Made by a program: the position numbers and the translations under genes. Of a stretch of DNA of 54,810 nt, positions 8,174 through 17,194 are shown piece after piece. The first letter of the stretch is position 1. Every line of letters starts with the position of its first letter. Location of the stretch: contig NZ_JAUNOQ010000015.1 in NCBI RefSeq assembly GCF_030531065.1, forward strand, positions 1 through 54,810, read 5' to 3'. The notes under the pieces are model-generated. The model worked only from the letters and a program-made list of their open reading frames with translations, was not told the DNA's origin and made no database searches. This stretch comes from Phascolarctobacterium sp. (GTDB lineage: Bacteria; Bacillota; Negativicutes; Acidaminococcales; Acidaminococcaceae).

Positions 8174-8898
8174 TTATCAGCCGCAGCGGCCAACGCCAGA
8201 GCGTGTACCTCCCGCGCGCCGGCAGCCAGCAGCACTCTTGCCGCTTCGGCCAGCGTGCTGCCCGTAGTATAAATATCGTCGCACAGCAAAATGTGTTTTC
8301 CCCGTACATCGACGCCGCCGTTCAGGCTAAAGCAGCCCGCCAGCTCCTGCCGCCGCTCCAAGGGCTGCAGCTCAAACAAGGGCGCAGTCCGACGCACGCG
8401 CCGCAATAAATCGCCGCAGTAAAGGCAGCTGCCGCCCACAGCCAGCAGCGGAGCAAACAGCTCCTGTGGCACGTCGAAGCCGCGCCGTTCCCTGCGCTCC
8501 GGCGAAGTCGGCACACAGGCCGCAAGGTCGTACTGCGACAGCCAGCGCAGTTTAGCCGCGGGCAGCGCCGCCTCCGCTTCCTCTCTCAGTAAAGGAAGCA
8601 GGCTGGCGTCCGCCGCGAACTTAATTTGCTGCAAAGCCTCCTTAATCGCTCCGTCATATTTATACAGCAGCATCACGCTGCTCAGCACGTCCTCCGGCAA
8701 GGGCGCGGCCTGCCCTGCCAAATATTCCTCCCGCGGCTGGCAGCGCCAAACGCGCCGCAGCAAATAATGCTTGCGGCAGGCAGCGCACACAAGGCCAGTA
8801 TCTATGGTCTGCCTGCAAACGGCGCAGCGGCGTACAAACACCAGCTCCTTAAGCAGCCGTAGATAATAATCTGCTTCCCACAGCCAATGCGGTTTCAT
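8155..8898 (-). CDS. comF: ComF-family phosphoribosyltransferase-like protein
   Basis: Competence-associated protein of 247 residues. The N-terminus has a zinc-finger pair (CAVCRQTID and LVCAACRKHY). The C-terminus has the PRPP-binding loop ILLCDDIYTTGSTL typical of type I phosphoribosyltransferases. ComF in naturally competent bacteria acts on the cytosolic side of DNA uptake. Outside such species the same protein is common and its role is unclear. It overlaps the upstream recD2 by 4 nt and the downstream permease by 19 nt, so the genes are translated as a coupled group. Confidence 0.9.
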   Translation of the reverse strand: MKPHWLWEADYYLRLLKELVFVRRCAVCRQTIDTGLVCAACRKHYLLRRVWRCQPREEYLAGQAAPLPEDVLSSVMLLYKYDGAIKEALQQIKFAADASLLPLLREEAEAALPAAKLRWLSQYDLAACVPTSPERRERRGFDVPQELFAPLLAVGGSCLYCGDLLRRVRRTAPLFELQPLERRQELAGCFSLNGGVDVRGKHILLCDDIYTTGSTLAEAARVLLAAGAREVHALALAAAADNWESEE

Positions 8899-11063
8899 CC
8901 AAAGACCTCCTGATCCTCCTGCAAGCGTTCGGCCAGCAGGCTGTGGCGACGTCTGGTCTTATCGTTTTCCACCGCCGTCAGCACGGCCCGCTTGCTGCCC
9001 ACAACCAACACCTGCTTTTTCGCGCGGGTCACAGCCGTATACAGCAGGTTGCGCTGCAGCATAATATAATGGCTGGGAACCATCAGCAGAATAACGCAGG
9101 GATATTCGCTGCCCTGGGATTTATGCACGCTCATAGCGTAGGCCAGCTGCAGCTCCTCGCACTCGCCCTGAGAATAGGTAACGTAATCGCCCTCCGGCCT
9201 CTCCGGAAAGCCTACGGTTACGCTCTTGCCCTCTATTTTCACGATGCGGCCTATATCGCCGTTAAAAACGTCCTTTTCATAATTATTGCGTATCTGCATC
9301 ACCTTATCGCCCAACCGCAGCACATTGCCTGGAATGCTTACCTCCGGCTTGCGCTCGCTGGGCGGATTGATGTAATGCTGCAAAAGCTTATTCAAATTCT
9401 GCACGCCGCAGGGACTTTTATGCATAGGCGACAGCACCTGCACCCGCCGCCAGTCCCCGTCCAGAGTCATCTGCGCATAGGTTTGCGCCACAAAGGAAGC
9501 GGCAGCCTGCTCGTCGGCAAATTCCTTCAGGCCAAACTCGCTATCGTCGCCGCTAGTAAACTCCGGCATTTGCCCATGATTGATTTTATGGGCGTTGCGC
9601 ACAATGGGGCTTACCTCCGCCTGCCGGAAAACATTTTCCAAGCGTACCACCGGCATCCGTCCCGACCGTATCATATCCTTGAGCACCGATCCTGCCCCCA
9701 CCGACGGCAGCTGGTCCACGTCGCCCACAAAAATTAAGCGGCAGCCGCCGGGCACGGCCTTTAATAAATGATAGGTCAAATTGATATCCAGCATGGAGGC
9801 CTCGTCAATGATGATAGCCTCCGCATCCAACGGATCCTCGTCGTCCTTGCCGAAGCACAGGCCGTCGCTGGTAGGCTGGTATTCCAAAAGACGGTGTACC
9901 GTCAGCGCCGGATGTCCGGCAGAATCCGCCAGCCTGCGCGCCGCACGACCCGTAGGCGCGGCCAGTAAAATACGGCAGCCCGCCTTTTCCAGCACATTCA
10001 AAATTCCCTTAACGACAGTGGTCTTGCCGGTGCCGGGTCCGCCGGTCAAAACAAACACGCCGTGCTCCAGGCTGGTATAAATAGCCTGTCTCTGAGCTTC
10101 CGCCAGCTTAATGCCGGCCTCCCGCTCCCAGGCGGCAATAACCTCATCGGCATTGACGCGGGTAATGGGTTTGCCCTGATCGCGTAAAAACAATAAGCGC
10201 CGGGCAGTCTGCACCTCGGCCCGGTATAAGTATTCCGGATAAATAAAACGTGTGCCGCCCACTTCTTCCAGGCGCAGCCTGTCCTTCTGCAAAAGCTCGT
10301 TAAAAATACGCTGCACCGCCTCGCTGTCCACCGCCAGCGCCCGCGCCGTTTCCCGTACCAAAAGCTCCTCCGGCACGCAGGTATGCCCCGCTCCGGCAGC
10401 AGCAGTCAGCGCGTAGCTGATGCCCGCCGTCAAACGCTCGCTGCAATCATGCTCCATACCCATAGCCATAGCAATGCGGTCGGCAGTTTTAAAGCCAATA
10501 CCTGCCACATCATCCGCCAGGCTGTAGGGGTTTTCCTTCAAGCGCATCATGGCAGTATTACCGTAAGCCGCCTGCAGCTTGGCCGCATAACCGCTGCTGA
10601 CGCCGTGGGTTTCCAAAAACAGCATTAAATCACGCAGGCCGGAAAGCTCGCCATAGGCTTCGCCGATTAAAGCCGCCTTTTTCGCGCTGATGCCCTTCAC
10701 CCGCGCCAGCTGCTCCGGGTACTGCCCTAAAATCTCCAGCGTATCCGTACCGAACATCTCCACAATGCGGGACGCCATCACCGCGCCCACTCCCGGTAAA
10801 GCGCCGGAAGCCAAAAAGCGCTCGATGCCCGCCGCCGACGTAGGCTGTACCACCGTCAGCGACGCTGCCTCAAACTGACGGCCAAAGCGCGCATGCTCCA
10901 CCCAGCCGCCGTTTAACGAAACATTTTCGCCCATATAGGGCGCAGGCCCGCGGTAAACGGCCGTAAAGCGTCCCTGCGCCTTATTGACCACGCGCAATAC
11001 GCTGTACATATTATCTTCGCTTTGAAAAACTATATCGCCAACAACGCCTTCCAGCTGTTCCAC
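8895..11063 (-). CDS. recD2: RecD2-type ATP-dependent DNA helicase
   Basis: Superfamily 1B helicase, 722 residues, the usual size for RecD2, the RecD form found in bacteria without RecBC. It carries N-terminal helix-hairpin-helix-like repeats (FLASGALPGVGAVMASRIV and ARVKGISAKKAALIGE). Walker A is GGPGTGKTTV (near residue 340), Walker B is IIIDEASMLD, and the late motif is AYAMSVHKSQGSEYP with LLYTAVTRAKK. It would act in 5'-3' unwinding during repair. It heads the recD2-comF-permease-dinB operon behind an extended -10 promoter. Confidence 0.95.
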   Translation of the reverse strand: MEQLEGVVGDIVFQSEDNMYSVLRVVNKAQGRFTAVYRGPAPYMGENVSLNGGWVEHARFGRQFEAASLTVVQPTSAAGIERFLASGALPGVGAVMASRIVEMFGTDTLEILGQYPEQLARVKGISAKKAALIGEAYGELSGLRDLMLFLETHGVSSGYAAKLQAAYGNTAMMRLKENPYSLADDVAGIGFKTADRIAMAMGMEHDCSERLTAGISYALTAAAGAGHTCVPEELLVRETARALAVDSEAVQRIFNELLQKDRLRLEEVGGTRFIYPEYLYRAEVQTARRLLFLRDQGKPITRVNADEVIAAWEREAGIKLAEAQRQAIYTSLEHGVFVLTGGPGTGKTTVVKGILNVLEKAGCRILLAAPTGRAARRLADSAGHPALTVHRLLEYQPTSDGLCFGKDDEDPLDAEAIIIDEASMLDINLTYHLLKAVPGGCRLIFVGDVDQLPSVGAGSVLKDMIRSGRMPVVRLENVFRQAEVSPIVRNAHKINHGQMPEFTSGDDSEFGLKEFADEQAAASFVAQTYAQMTLDGDWRRVQVLSPMHKSPCGVQNLNKLLQHYINPPSERKPEVSIPGNVLRLGDKVMQIRNNYEKDVFNGDIGRIVKIEGKSVTVGFPERPEGDYVTYSQGECEELQLAYAMSVHKSQGSEYPCVILLMVPSHYIMLQRNLLYTAVTRAKKQVLVVGSKRAVLTAVENDKTRRRHSLLAERLQEDQEVFG

Positions 11064-11122
11064 ACTGTACCACCACCGCTACTAATTTTATGCAAAAACA
11101 TTTGTTTTGATTTCACCTTTAT

Positions 11123-11131
11123 ATTATACCA
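11123..11131 (-). promoter_or_regulatory. extended -10 promoter of the recD2 operon
   Basis: Minus strand TGGTATAAT about 60 nt before the recD2 start. A -35 at 17 nt would be TGGCGC, which is poor, so the extended -10 probably carries recognition. Confidence 0.55.
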
Positions 11132-11180
11132 TGTCTGCCGCAGTTGCGCCATGTTTTTCGACGCCGCAAACGCATTTATC

Positions 11181-11209
11181 TTTACAAGCGGCAAGATTTT
11201 GGCTATAAT
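11181..11209 (+). promoter_or_regulatory. promoter of the SpeD-like gene
   Basis: TTTACA, 17-nt spacer, TATAAT on the plus strand, 85 nt before the GTG start. Confidence 0.75.
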
Positions 11210-11293
11210 AAAATACACAAAAAGAAACTTCTGTAAGCGCGCGTCGGTCGCGCCAAAGTAACCATGCTTTAATATTTTTTTAGGGGTGTAATT

Positions 11294-11776
11294 GTGAAGC
11301 CAAAGAATTTTATCGGTAAATTAATCGCTATAGATATGTATAATTGCGGCACGGAAGAAATTTCCGATCCCAAACTGGCCGAAGAGCTGCTGCTCAAGGG
11401 CTGTCAGGAATTTTCCCTGCAAAACCAGCAAATCATCTGCTGCCAGGAGGAAGGGCAGAACGAATACTCCTTGTTTGCTATCTGCCGCCAAGGCCACGTC
11501 ACGTTGCACGTCTATCCTGAATTCGGCTTTATGACCGCCGATATTTTCAGCTGCTTCGCCAAAGCCGACCCTGCCGCGATGGCCCGTTACCTGCGCGAAG
11601 CCTTCGACGCTGATAAATCCAAAATCACGCTGCTGGACCGCGGTGACTTTGGCAGCAAAAACGATATGAAGCCCACCCATCGGTCTAAAATTAAATTTAT
11701 TCGCCGCACGCAGAACGTAACGCAAAATGTCGGCGACAGATTGAAAAAGATGATGCTCAGGCCTCGTTCTCTGTAA
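11294..11776 (+). CDS. S-adenosylmethionine decarboxylase-like protein lacking the pyruvoyl serine
   Basis: 160-residue protein of the SpeD/AdoMetDC family. The conserved core reads CRQGH-VTLHVYPEFGF-MTADIFSC. Aligned with the T. maritima enzyme, His72 matches catalytic His68 and Cys87 matches Cys83. The autoprocessing Glu-Ser pair is replaced by Gln66-Gly67. Without that serine the proenzyme cannot form the pyruvoyl cofactor known for this family. The C-terminus is longer and basic (FIRRTQNVTQNVGDRLKK). GTG start with AGGGGTG upstream, own promoter, own terminator. No spermidine synthase or other polyamine gene is adjacent. It is therefore probably not a decarboxylase; a binding or regulatory role is possible but not shown. 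The fold assignment is more certain than the function. Confidence 0.75.
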   Translation: MKPKNFIGKLIAIDMYNCGTEEISDPKLAEELLLKGCQEFSLQNQQIICCQEEGQNEYSLFAICRQGHVTLHVYPEFGFMTADIFSCFAKADPAAMARYLREAFDADKSKITLLDRGDFGSKNDMKPTHRSKIKFIRRTQNVTQNVGDRLKKMMLRPRSL

Positions 11777-11785
11777 AAACGCACA

Positions 11786-11815
11786 AAAGCTGCCAGCAAA
11801 TTGGCAGCTTTTTTC
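11786..11815 (+). terminator. terminator of the SpeD-like gene
   Basis: AAGCTGCCA, 6-nt loop, TGGCAGCTT, then TTTT on the plus strand, 10 nt after the stop codon. Confidence 0.9.
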
Positions 11816-11848
11816 TATAGCACACGCTGTATTACGGGAGGAAAAGTT

Positions 11849-12544
11849 ATGAACTATCTTATGTGGGACGTCGACGGCACGCTGCTCTTAACCGGCGGCG
11901 CAGGCAAGGACGCGCTGATAAACGTCATTAAGGATTATTATTTTCTGGATGCCTTTGATTTTACTCAGTCCCTGGCCGGACGTACCGATTCCGACATTAT
12001 CAAAAAGGTTGTCACACGCCTGCGCGGTCGCTGCAATACCGCCGAAGCGGCAGGCATTCTGATTCGCTATCACAGCGAGCTGCCCAAGCAGCTACCCCTG
12101 CACCGGGGCAGAGTGCTGAAAAATGTGGAGCGCACTCTCGCCTACTTCCGGCGTCCGGACAGCAAATATCTGAACTGCCTGCTTACGGGCAACACTCGCA
12201 CGGGCGCTCAAGAAAAGCTGGCCTACTACAACCTGGACAAATATTTCTGCTTCGACCACAGCGTTTTCGGTGAAGTCAGCGAGAACCGGCAGGAGCTGGC
12301 GCGCATCGCCTTCTCCCGCTTGTATCTGGCTAATAACCAAAGCCTGTCGCCCAAGCAGCTCATCTTTATCGGCGATACGCCCAACGACGTGCTTTGCGCT
12401 CAGGCTATCGACGCCCGCTGCCTCATTGTTTTGGACGGATCCAGCTACCAAAGGCAGGATTTCGACAGCTGCCGTCCCTGGCGCGTTATCGACTGCCTGC
12501 CGGACGACCCGGCGCAGCTGGAAGCAATGCTGAACGAAGAATAA
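11849..12544 (+). CDS. HAD-superfamily phosphatase
   Basis: Haloacid dehalogenase-type hydrolase of 231 residues, subclass with a helical cap. Motif I is WDVDGTLLL, with both aspartates (D8, D10 region). Motif II is CLLTGNTRTG, and motif IV is FIGDTPNDVLCA. It probably dephosphorylates a small phosphometabolite such as phosphoglycolate or a sugar phosphate; the substrate is not readable. I chose the ATG at 11849, which has GGGAGG 7 nt upstream, over an earlier in-frame start that would run through the terminator before it. The next gene follows after 33 nt on the same strand and may be co-transcribed. Confidence 0.85.
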   Translation: MNYLMWDVDGTLLLTGGAGKDALINVIKDYYFLDAFDFTQSLAGRTDSDIIKKVVTRLRGRCNTAEAAGILIRYHSELPKQLPLHRGRVLKNVERTLAYFRRPDSKYLNCLLTGNTRTGAQEKLAYYNLDKYFCFDHSVFGEVSENRQELARIAFSRLYLANNQSLSPKQLIFIGDTPNDVLCAQAIDARCLIVLDGSSYQRQDFDSCRPWRVIDCLPDDPAQLEAMLNEE

Positions 12545-12577
12545 CCATATCAAGCTAACAGCTTTAAGGAGAAAAGT

Positions 12578-13336
12578 ATGTCTACCAAAAAAATTCTTAT
12601 TTATATTTATACAACCGCCCTGTTGGCCTGCCTGCCGCTTACAGCTCAGGCTTACAGCAACAGCGATTTGGCAGCCGTACAAAACGGCGCCAGCTGCGTC
12701 GGCGGCGACCTTTCCGGCGCAGACCTTTCCGGCATGGATCTGACGGGCCGCGATTTTACCGGCGCAGATTTTACCGAAGCGCGTTTGGAAGGCAGCAAGC
12801 TAGACAAAGCCAAGCTGCATAACGCCTGCTTCCGCAAGGCCATCCTGCACCGTGCCAGCCTGCGGGGAGCGTCGCTGGACGGCAGCGATTTCAGCTACGC
12901 TACGGCTACGGACGCCGACTTCACCAACGCTAACCTGCAAAGCGTACAGCTGTACCGCAGTCAGCTGCAGGGAGCCCAGCTGCTCAACGCCCAGCTGCTC
13001 AACGCCCAAATTCAGGAGGCTGTGCTGGACGGCGTCACAGCGGATTACGCCGATTTCAGCTACGCCAGCCTGCCCTATTCCTGGCTGCGGCAGGCCAGCT
13101 TGAAAAACGCCGTGTTTTACGGAGCTAATATGTACAGCACCCATCTGCAGCAGGCAGACCTGACAAACGCCGACCTGCGCAGCAGCAGGTTAGGCCACAG
13201 CGATATGCAGCGCAGCAAGCTGAATAAAGCCTTGCTGGACCGCGCCGTGCTGGAAAACGCCGACCTGCGGGGAGCAGATTTGGAGTATACGCAATTCGGC
13301 AGCGCCTTTAAGGACAACGCCAAAATGGATAAATGA
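12578..13336 (+). CDS. exported pentapeptide-repeat protein
   Basis: 252 residues. The N-terminus is a clear signal peptide (KKILIYIYTTALLACLPL, likely cut after AQA). From about residue 43 to the end the protein is built of tandem five-residue repeats of the form A(D/N)LXX, for example GADLSGMDLTGRDFTGADF and LENADLRGADLEY. This predicts a right-handed quadrilateral beta-helix. No additional domain is seen. Export is unusual because well-studied members that protect gyrase are cytoplasmic. In a diderm cell this one would act in the periplasm or on the outer membrane. Function unknown. AAGGAG ribosome-binding site 7 nt before the ATG. Confidence 0.85.
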   Translation: MSTKKILIYIYTTALLACLPLTAQAYSNSDLAAVQNGASCVGGDLSGADLSGMDLTGRDFTGADFTEARLEGSKLDKAKLHNACFRKAILHRASLRGASLDGSDFSYATATDADFTNANLQSVQLYRSQLQGAQLLNAQLLNAQIQEAVLDGVTADYADFSYASLPYSWLRQASLKNAVFYGANMYSTHLQQADLTNADLRSSRLGHSDMQRSKLNKALLDRAVLENADLRGADLEYTQFGSAFKDNAKMDK

Positions 13337-13353
13337 ATTATACATACCATGGC

Positions 13354-13387
13354 AAAAAGCCGCCTGACAAAAATCAGACGGCTTTTA
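13354..13387. terminator. bidirectional terminator between the pentapeptide gene and tRNA(CAU)
   Basis: Stem GCCGCCTGA/TCAGACGGC with an A-rich loop, with A-run and T-run on either side. It serves the plus-strand pentapeptide gene and the minus-strand tRNA. Confidence 0.85.
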
Positions 13388-13431
13388 TTATGCACAAAGT
13401 TAAGCTTAGGCAGTTCGTACACATAGAGGAT

Positions 13432-13506
13432 TGGTGGGCCCAGTAGGGTTCGAACCTACGACCAGCCGGTTATGAGCCGGCGGCTCTACCACTGAGCTAT
13501 AGGCCC
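13432..13506 (-). tRNA. tRNA with CAU anticodon (elongator Met or Ile2)
   Basis: Cloverleaf on the minus strand: acceptor GGGCCTA/TGGGCCC, anticodon loop CTCATAA, T-loop GGTTCGAACCC, encoded CCA. The CAU anticodon reads Met unless C34 is changed to lysidine, which would make it Ile2. The sequence alone does not settle which. It is not an initiator, because the anticodon stem lacks the three G-C pairs next to the loop. Confidence 0.9.
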
Positions 13507-13528
13507 ATACAAGCTACCAAACAGTAAT

Positions 13529-13557
13529 ATTTTATAATAGTATTTAGTTTATGTCAA
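13529..13557 (-). promoter_or_regulatory. promoter of tRNA(CAU)
   Basis: Minus strand TTGACA, 17-nt spacer, TAAAAT, placed between the rpoD stop and the tRNA. Confidence 0.8.
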
Positions 13558-13560
13558 GAT

Positions 13561-15171
13561 CTACTCTAAAAAGTCCTTCAGCTTTTTGCTGCGACTGGGA
13601 TGACGCAGCTTGCGCAAAGCCTTGGCTTCAATCTGACGGATACGCTCGCGGGTTACGCCGAAATGCTGGCCGACCTCTTCCAGCGTACGCGACCGCCCGT
13701 CCTCCAGGCCAAAACGCAGCTCCAGCACACGCTTTTCGCGCACCGTAAGGGTTTCCAGAACCTCCTCCAGCTGTTCGCGCAGCAGAGTAAAGGAAGCGGC
13801 GTCCGCAGGCGCAGGCGCGTCGTGATCCTCGATAAAATCGCCTAAATGTGAATCCTCTTCCTCGCCAATAGGCGTCTCCAAGGACACAGGCTCCTGAGCG
13901 ATCTTCATAATTTCACGCACCCTGTCCACCGTCGTATCCATTTCCTTAGCGATTTCTTCCGGCAACGGCTCGCGCCCCAGCTCCTGCAGAAGCTGACGGG
14001 AAACGCGAATCAGCTTGTTGATAGTTTCCACCATATGTACAGGAATGCGGATAGTGCGCGCCTGATCGGCAATAGCGCGGGTTATGGCCTGACGAATCCA
14101 CCAAGTAGCGTAGGTGCTGAATTTGAAGCCTTTATTATAATCGAATTTTTCAACTGCTTTGATAAGGCCCAAATTACCCTCCTGAATCAAATCCAGGAAT
14201 AGCATGCCGCGCCCTACATAACGCTTGGCAATGCTGACTACCAAGCGCAGATTGGCTTCGGACAAGCATTTCTTAGCATCGTTGCCCTGCTGGCGCACTG
14301 CCTTAAGCAGCTTATCATAGTTTTCGCTGAAATCAAGGTATTGCCCTGCCAGAGTCGTATCCTTTTCACGACCGTCGGAAAGCCGGGCCTTCAGCTCGTC
14401 CAGCAGTGCCTTTAATTGATAAAGATTATGGATATCCTTATCGCTGGTAGGACGGTTGACTACCAACCGCTCGCATTCGGGAATCAGGCATTTCTGCTCC
14501 ACCATCAAGCGCTGCAAATGCAGGCGTTCGTCACGGGTAAATTCAAAAATCAAATCCTGATAGTCCTCTATTTTATAAGGATTGCCCTCCTCCTGACGCT
14601 CCCGAATCATCTGCAGAACCTTGAAAACAGAACGCATATTGGTCATATGCCATTCTTCCTTCATATACTGTCCGATTTTATCCAGTAGCGCCTTACTGTC
14701 GTCAGCAACGCTGAAAACCGGCGCGTCCAGCGTAATCATTTTCCCGCGCAACAAACGCTCGGCCTGACGGCCCTTATCCATGCGCTTAGCCAGCTTAATC
14801 TCGTCCTCGCCCACCAGCAGAGGCACGCGCCCGATCTCCTTCAGATACATACGTACCGGGTCGTCAATGCTGATGCCTTCGGGAACGGAAAGGTTGGCTA
14901 ATTCGGCCTCGTTGATTTCTTCTGTTTCCACATTATCGTCATTTTCGACCATGGGCAGCACGTCTTCATCAGCGGAATTGTCATCAACTATCTCCATACC
15001 CTTGCGTGTAATAACCTCGTACAAATGCTCCACATCATCTGAGGATACGGTGTCTAACGTGCTGATAGCACTCATAATGTCACGATAAGTGAGAACACCA
15101 TTCTGCGATTTGCCCTTCTGCAGCAGCTCTTCAATTTGCTCCTGTGACAGCTTGTTAGTAGTTTCTTCCAT
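13561..15171 (-). CDS. rpoD: RNA polymerase primary sigma factor
   Basis: Housekeeping sigma factor of 536 residues. Region 1.2 ([17 protein letters not shown]) is at about 103-119. Regions 2.1-2.4 ([19 protein letters not shown] to [18 protein letters not shown]) are at about 304-370. Region 3 follows, and region 4.2 ([20 protein letters not shown]) is at about 496-515. It is much longer than the 371-residue B. subtilis SigA because about 160 residues (roughly 135-297) separate regions 1.2 and 2.1. The place corresponds to the non-conserved region of proteobacterial RpoD. The ATG at 15171 has GGAGGG 6 nt upstream; earlier in-frame starts lie inside dnaG. It follows dnaG directly, the order known from many Firmicutes. 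Confidence 0.97.
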   Translation of the reverse strand: MEETTNKLSQEQIEELLQKGKSQNGVLTYRDIMSAISTLDTVSSDDVEHLYEVITRKGMEIVDDNSADEDVLPMVENDDNVETEEINEAELANLSVPEGISIDDPVRMYLKEIGRVPLLVGEDEIKLAKRMDKGRQAERLLRGKMITLDAPVFSVADDSKALLDKIGQYMKEEWHMTNMRSVFKVLQMIRERQEEGNPYKIEDYQDLIFEFTRDERLHLQRLMVEQKCLIPECERLVVNRPTSDKDIHNLYQLKALLDELKARLSDGREKDTTLAGQYLDFSENYDKLLKAVRQQGNDAKKCLSEANLRLVVSIAKRYVGRGMLFLDLIQEGNLGLIKAVEKFDYNKGFKFSTYATWWIRQAITRAIADQARTIRIPVHMVETINKLIRVSRQLLQELGREPLPEEIAKEMDTTVDRVREIMKIAQEPVSLETPIGEEEDSHLGDFIEDHDAPAPADAASFTLLREQLEEVLETLTVREKRVLELRFGLEDGRSRTLEEVGQHFGVTRERIRQIEAKALRKLRHPSRSKKLKDFLE

Positions 15172-15190
15172 GGTGTTCCCTCCTTCCATA

Positions 15191-16975
15191 TTATTTGTAA
15201 TTTCCATAGAGCTTTTTGATTTCATCCTTGATCCTTTGAGTCTCCACCAATTCATCCATAAAGCGCTCATCCGACGACCTTTCGTATTCGTCCGCCAGCA
15301 AACGGTGCTTTTCGTATTCCCGCTCCCAATAGCTGCGCTGCAGCTGACGGAGATAATCCGCCAAAAGCTTATTTGCGTCGCCCGCCGGTATCTGACGAGT
15401 TCTGATGCCGGCCAAAGCCGACTGTGCGGCGTCCTCCAAGGCATCGTTTAATTTATCAACAGTAAAAGCGTCCTTCGCCTGCAGCTCGCACAGCTTATCA
15501 AAAATCTGCGCCAGCTGCGGCGTGCTGAAGCCGGTTTTCCCAACTGTTTCCAGGCACTCATACGCCAAAAGCGGCTGCTCTAATAGCACTGCCAAGAGCA
15601 GTTCCTCCGCCTGCTGGCCTGCGTTCGCCTGCTTGCGCTGGGGCAGGCGCATATTTACAGGTTCATTCTTAGCTCCGCCTTTTTTTGCCGCCTTACGATA
15701 TTCCTCAGCAATGAGTCCTTCGTCTATGGTCAGCCTTTGAGCCAGCCTGCGGATATGCTCTGCCGCTTCAATCTCGCTTTTACATTCTAATAGGAATGGT
15801 AGTATATTCGACACAACGTCGACTTTTCCTGCCAGATTCGTTACATCACCCTGCAAAATTGTTTCTTCAATCTGAAAATCGATACCGTCCTGAGCCGCGG
15901 CAATGACCTGCATAAAGGCCTCCTTGCCGTGATGCCGGACAAATTCGTCCGGATCCTTGCCCTCCGGCACGCCGGCAATACGCACCTTCAGCCCCGCCGC
16001 TCTGGCAATGCTCACCGCCCTTACGGAAGCACGCCGGCCGGCGCTGTCGCTGTCGTAGCAAAATACAACTTCGTCCGCCATACGCTTGAGCAAAGCGGCC
16101 TGCTCCTGGGCGAAAGCAGTGCCCATGGAAGCCACGACATTGCAGATGCCCGCCACGTGCAGGCTGATAGCGTCCATATAGCCTTCGACGATAATTGCCT
16201 GCCTGCTGCTACGGATAGCCTTATACGCAATATCCATACCAAAAAGCAGCCGCCGTTTATTAAACCAGACCGTCTCGCTGGTATTGAGATATTTAGGAGT
16301 GCTGTTGTCCAGCACCCTGCCGCCAAAGCCCACGATGCGCCCCTTTGGATCCTTAATAGGAATCATCACCCGGTTACGAAACTTGTCGTAAAAGCCGGAC
16401 TTACCTCTGGCAGCAAGGCCCGCGTCCTCCAGCTCCTGCGACGCATAGCCACGTTTGCCCAGACTCGTTACCAAGGCGCCGAAGCTGTTGACAGCATAGC
16501 CAATGCCAAAGCTGTCGATAATCTCCCTGGTAATGCCGCGTCCGGCAAGATAAGCCAGCGCCTGTCGGCCGTATACGGTTTGCAAAAGACAGGCCTGAAA
16601 AAATCTGGCCGCTGTTCCGTTCGTCTGAAAGATACGCTCTCTTTGCTTTTCCTGCTTGATTTCAGCCGCCGTCTTTTGCTTTTCCGGCACAGGTATACCA
16701 TAGCGCCCGGCCAGCAGCTTCATGGCGTCCATAAAGCCGCAGCTTTCGATCTTCATAATAAACTTAAAAATATCTCCGCCTTCATGGCAACCAAAGCAAT
16801 AAAACATATTCTTGCCCGGATTAACGGCAAAGGACGGAGTTTTTTCGCCGTGAAAGGGGCAGCAGCCCCAAAAATTCTGACCGCGTTTTTTCAGCGGCAC
16901 ATAGCTGGAAATCACTTCGACAATATCAGCGGCGCTTCGCACCTGCTCTTTAAAATTTTCAAACGCTCCATCCAT
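15191..16975 (-). CDS. dnaG: DNA primase
   Basis: Replicative primase of 594 residues. The N-terminal zinc domain has the CHC2 pattern [11 protein letters not shown] and YCFGCHEGG (residues about 40-65). The TOPRIM catalytic core shows [13 protein letters not shown] and the acidic [12 protein letters not shown]. The C-terminal part is the helicase-binding region. Start: ATG at 16975 with GGAGG 10 nt upstream; a GTG two codons earlier is only 4 nt from GGAGG. Followed by rpoD after 19 nt, so the two form the usual macromolecular synthesis pair. Confidence 0.96.
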   Translation of the reverse strand: MDGAFENFKEQVRSAADIVEVISSYVPLKKRGQNFWGCCPFHGEKTPSFAVNPGKNMFYCFGCHEGGDIFKFIMKIESCGFMDAMKLLAGRYGIPVPEKQKTAAEIKQEKQRERIFQTNGTAARFFQACLLQTVYGRQALAYLAGRGITREIIDSFGIGYAVNSFGALVTSLGKRGYASQELEDAGLAARGKSGFYDKFRNRVMIPIKDPKGRIVGFGGRVLDNSTPKYLNTSETVWFNKRRLLFGMDIAYKAIRSSRQAIIVEGYMDAISLHVAGICNVVASMGTAFAQEQAALLKRMADEVVFCYDSDSAGRRASVRAVSIARAAGLKVRIAGVPEGKDPDEFVRHHGKEAFMQVIAAAQDGIDFQIEETILQGDVTNLAGKVDVVSNILPFLLECKSEIEAAEHIRRLAQRLTIDEGLIAEEYRKAAKKGGAKNEPVNMRLPQRKQANAGQQAEELLLAVLLEQPLLAYECLETVGKTGFSTPQLAQIFDKLCELQAKDAFTVDKLNDALEDAAQSALAGIRTRQIPAGDANKLLADYLRQLQRSYWEREYEKHRLLADEYERSSDERFMDELVETQRIKDEIKKLYGNYK

Positions 16976-17080
16976 GGCCACTTTTCCTCCGCCGCTAAAT
17001 TACACATAAGTTATATTCAATGTTTAGCGGCAAAATCCTCTTTTTTCTTGGAAAAATCTTCAAAAAATTGCTTACAGCGC

Positions 17081-17109
17081 TTGCAGTGCAGAGCAAAAAA
17101 TACTATAAT
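17081..17109 (+). promoter_or_regulatory. promoter of the LptA/OstA-like gene
   Basis: TTGCAG, 17-nt spacer, TATAAT, about 85 nt before the ATG at 17195. Confidence 0.7.
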
Positions 17110-17194
17110 ATTTATTACGCTAAAAATAAATCCAGCGGCAGTTTTTTTGCAGCCGCTGTTTTACCGAGCTTGTGTTCATGATGAGGTGCCGTCT

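Noticed and set aside
11294-11776. Normal AdoMet decarboxylase taking part in spermidine synthesis
   Set aside because: The Glu-Ser cleavage pair is Gln-Gly and no polyamine gene is adjacent.
15929-17194. Long plus-strand open frame of about 420 codons ahead of the LptA-like gene
   Set aside because: It is antisense to dnaG, shows no domain, and only its last 174 codons (from 17195, with ribosome-binding site and signal peptide) are a real gene.
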